Below, in pieces: positions 62,218 through 64,000 of a stretch of 64,000 bases of DNA. Position numbers and translations under genes: made by a program. Position 1 is the first letter of the stretch, and each line of letters starts with the position of its first letter. The notes beneath the pieces are model-generated. The model was not told the origin of the DNA. It did not search any database and worked only from the letters and a program-made list of their open reading frames with translations. This DNA comes from CADEED01 sp963839685 (GTDB lineage Bacteria > Pseudomonadota > Gammaproteobacteria > Steroidobacterales > Steroidobacteraceae): the NCBI GenBank assembly GCA_963839685.1, contig CAWIVS010000012.1, positions 682,001-746,000 on the forward strand, written 5' to 3'.

Positions 62218-62874
62218 TCAGGAAGTTTCTTCGACTTGCGCCGGCGGTGTTCCGCCCAGGTCACGGATCTTCAGATCGAGCAGGTCCAGATCGATGCGAC
62301 CCTTGTTTTCGCCGGTACGTGCCGCGAGGTATTCGCGCAAGGCACCGGCGCGATCGCCCTTCGCGAGCAAAACGTCACCCCGGGCGTCGGCGAGGCGCGT
62401 ATCGAACTCACCGGGCTCGACGACCTTGAGCGTAACGAGCGCATCGTCGTATTTGCCCTGCGCCGCCTGCACCCTGGCAAGGCGGATCAGGGCCACGAGG
62501 CGCACTTCCTGGTCGGGAGCCGTTTCCATCACGGACTTGAGACTCGCAGCCGCCTTGTCGAGTTCATTCGCCTCGACGTGGAAGCGCGCCGTCATCAATG
62601 TTGCGAGTGGCGCGTATGGCGTCCAGCTGTACTCCCGGTTCAGTTCGTCGGCGATCGTGAAGCCGCGCGTCCGGTCGTTGCGCGCGAACGCCTCGAGCAT
62701 TTCCTCGTAGCGAGCCGAAGCCTCTTCCGCCTGCGTGGTGCGTCGCTCCTGGTACCAGCGCCAGCCTCCCAGGACCAGCGCGCCGAGCGCGATCCCGGCG
62801 ACGATCCACAGTCCATTCGTCCTGACCCATTCCTTGGCACGTTCCCATTGTTCGGCTTCGCTGTAATCGCTCAC
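62218..62874 (-). CDS. yfgM: YfgM/RcsG-like TPR protein, SecYEG ancillary subunit
   Basis: This 218-residue protein has an N-terminal cytosolic segment and one transmembrane helix (LWIVAGIALGALVLGGWRWY). Periplasmic TPR-like repeats follow (ATLMTARFHVEANELDKAAAS; VRLVALIRLARVQAAQGKYD). In E. coli YfgM binds PpiD and SecYEG and helps exported proteins fold. The start is GTG 62872-62874, which overlaps the hisS stop (GTGA). It precedes bamB by 11 nt. Confidence 0.92.
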   Translation of the reverse strand: MSDYSEAEQWERAKEWVRTNGLWIVAGIALGALVLGGWRWYQERRTTQAEEASARYEEMLEAFARNDRTRGFTIADELNREYSWTPYAPLATLMTARFHVEANELDKAAASLKSVMETAPDQEVRLVALIRLARVQAAQGKYDDALVTLKVVEPGEFDTRLADARGDVLLAKGDRAGALREYLAARTGENKGRIDLDLLDLKIRDLGGTPPAQVEETS

Positions 62875-64000
62875 GTCGATCTCCTGAAAAACTCGTCGAC
62901 CCGCGCGGCGAGTTCCGCGATCGGGTGTTCTGTCTGGTTGGACTCGGCACCCCGCAGCGGCTTGAGCGCCACCACGCCGCGCGCCAGCTCATCGTCCCCG
63001 ACGATGAGTGCCAGCCGGGCGCCGGACTCGTCGGCGCGCCGGAACTGTGTCTTGAACTTGGCCGTCCCGCAATGGACCACGATGCCGCGTCCCGGAAAGG
63101 CATCGCGCAATTGCTCGGCGAGCTTGAGCGCGGTGCGCTGCGCCGTCTCGCCCAGCGCCATCACGAAGACATCGGGCACGGCATCGGCGGGCAGCTTACT
63201 CCCGAGGCGCGTGAGTTCCACCACGCGTTCCACGCCCATGGCAAAGCCGATGGCCGGGGTGGCGTCACCACCGAGCTGGGCGATCAGGCCGTCGTATCGG
63301 CCACCCGAGCAGATGGCGTCCTGGGAGCCCAGCGCATCGGTGATCCACTCGAACACGGTGCGCGAATAGTAATCGAGCCCGCGCACCAGCCGCGGATTGA
63401 CCACATATGGAATGTCCAGGGCATCCAGTCCCGCCCGCAACTCGGCGAAGTGCGCCTGCGACTCCGGGTCCAGGTGCTCGGTGAGCACCGGCGCGTCGGC
63501 CACCAGTTCCCGGGTGGGCGGATGTTTGCTGTCGAGGATGCGCAGCGGATTGCCATCCAGGCGGCGGCGCCCATCGGCGTCCAGCGCGTCGAGGTTCTTG
63601 CGAAAATAATCCTGCAGCAACGCGCGATACGCCTTGCGCGACTCGGGCGTGCCGAGCGAGTTGATCTCGAGCTTCGTGCGCGTGATGCCTAACAACTTCC
63701 ACAGTCGCGCGAGCAGCGCGATCAGCTCGATATCGACGTCCGGGCCGTCGAAGCCGATCGCCTCGACGTCGATCTGCGTGAACTGGCGGTAGCGGCCTTT
63801 CTGCGGCTTTTCGTGGCGGAACATCGCGCCCTGCGACCACACCTTGAGCCGCGCGCCGCGCAACAGCCCGTTGGAAATGGCCGCGCGCACGATGCCGGCG
63901 GTGGCCTCGGGCCGCAGTGTCAGGCTGTCGCCACCCTGGTCGGTGAAGGTGTACATCTCCTTCTCGACCACGTCGGTGTATTCGCCGATGGCGCGTTTGA
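62871..64000 (-). CDS. hisS: Histidyl-tRNA synthetase (N-terminus off window)
   Basis: This class II aminoacyl-tRNA synthetase charges tRNA-His. The frame is open to the right edge, so the N-terminal start is missing. The visible part begins KRAIGEYTDVVEKEMYTF. It shows motif 2 (LTLRPEATAGIVRA ... FRHEKPQKGRYRQF), the HisA signature LVRGLDYYSRTVFEW, motif 3 AIGFAMGVERV and the anticodon-binding domain (PDVFVMALGETAQ). About 376 residues are present; the usual length is around 425. It heads the conserved hisS-yfgM-bamB-der block. Confidence 0.97.
   Translation of the reverse strand, partial: KRAIGEYTDVVEKEMYTFTDQGGDSLTLRPEATAGIVRAAISNGLLRGARLKVWSQGAMFRHEKPQKGRYRQFTQIDVEAIGFDGPDVDIELIALLARLWKLLGITRTKLEINSLGTPESRKAYRALLQDYFRKNLDALDADGRRRLDGNPLRILDSKHPPTRELVADAPVLTEHLDPESQAHFAELRAGLDALDIPYVVNPRLVRGLDYYSRTVFEWITDALGSQDAICSGGRYDGLIAQLGGDATPAIGFAMGVERVVELTRLGSKLPADAVPDVFVMALGETAQRTALKLAEQLRDAFPGRGIVVHCGTAKFKTQFRRADESGARLALIVGDDELARGVVALKPLRGAESNQTEHPIAELAARVDEFFRRST

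Noticed and set aside
1..64000. CRISPR arrays, insertion sequences, integrases or rRNA genes
   Set aside because: No regularly spaced repeats, transposase or integrase motifs, or rRNA-like sequence were seen on either strand.

Overview
The window is high-GC DNA (by eye roughly two-thirds G+C) from a gammaproteobacterium. The evidence is the conserved backbone: purL, an MltF-type lytic transglycosylase and tadA in one block, guaB-guaA beside xseA in a second, and der-bamB-yfgM-hisS in a third. A DUF1820 gene and an M23 peptidase coupled to xseA fit the same class. The mix of secreted Tat and Sec enzymes, a DUF1080 protein, TPR sulfotransferase, DUF885 protein and sigma-54-type exopolysaccharide control suggests a Xanthomonadales/Nevskiales/Steroidobacter-like lineage. 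The genus cannot be fixed from sequence reading alone.

Layout. 1-3465: purL (C-terminus off the left edge). 3.5-9.6 kb: a type I secretion operon (ABC ATPase, HlyD adaptor, RTX repeat protein). 9.7-13.4 kb: DUF1820, an orphan TagH-like FHA protein, a YCII/DGPF protein and an ECF42-type sigma factor. 13.4-16.9 kb: tRNA-Ser(CGA) with a partial duplicate of its 3' end, a lytic transglycosylase, a DUF1080-YceI pair and tadA. 17-30 kb: accessory enzymes (DUF72, YjbR/MmcQ, tandem 2OG-Fe(II) oxygenases, a DrrAB-like exporter, a DsbA-like lipoprotein, a SnoaL protein, an amidohydrolase, an aldo/keto reductase, a TPR sulfotransferase, a DUF885 protein, a VOC protein and a 56-residue membrane protein).

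30.1-46 kb: a Wzx/Wzy-type exopolysaccharide cluster. Nine tightly coupled minus-strand genes run from a small tail-anchored protein through phosphoglycosyltransferase, two GT4 enzymes, polymerase/ligase, flippase, Wza-like lipoprotein, beta-barrel protein and Wzc-like ATPase. A methyltransferase and a serine-acetyltransferase-like enzyme follow. A good sigma-54 (-24/-12) promoter and a pair of 10-bp direct repeats lie upstream of the first gene. A hexapeptide acetyltransferase, a GH-A-like hydrolase and a GT2 enzyme sit on the far side.

46-64 kb: a subtilase-like secreted protease, guaA, guaB, xseA, an M23 peptidase, a SnoaL-cytochrome P460 fusion, a LytS/LytTR two-component pair, a small EF-hand protein, a secreted S8 protease with a PPC domain, then der, bamB, yfgM and the start-truncated hisS.

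Two things cut across the window. First, six genes (RTX, TagH-like, DUF1080, tadA, DUF885, der) are interrupted by apparent frameshifts, about 13 in all. Every one is a single extra base, even in the essential genes tadA and der, so an insertion-biased sequence error is the simplest reading. Second, non-coding repeats recur: a two-hairpin element of about 70 nt occurs twice (31.7 and 48.3 kb), and GGGGACATTCC-type palindromes occur at 51.6 and 59.4 kb with a related hairpin at 57.3 kb.
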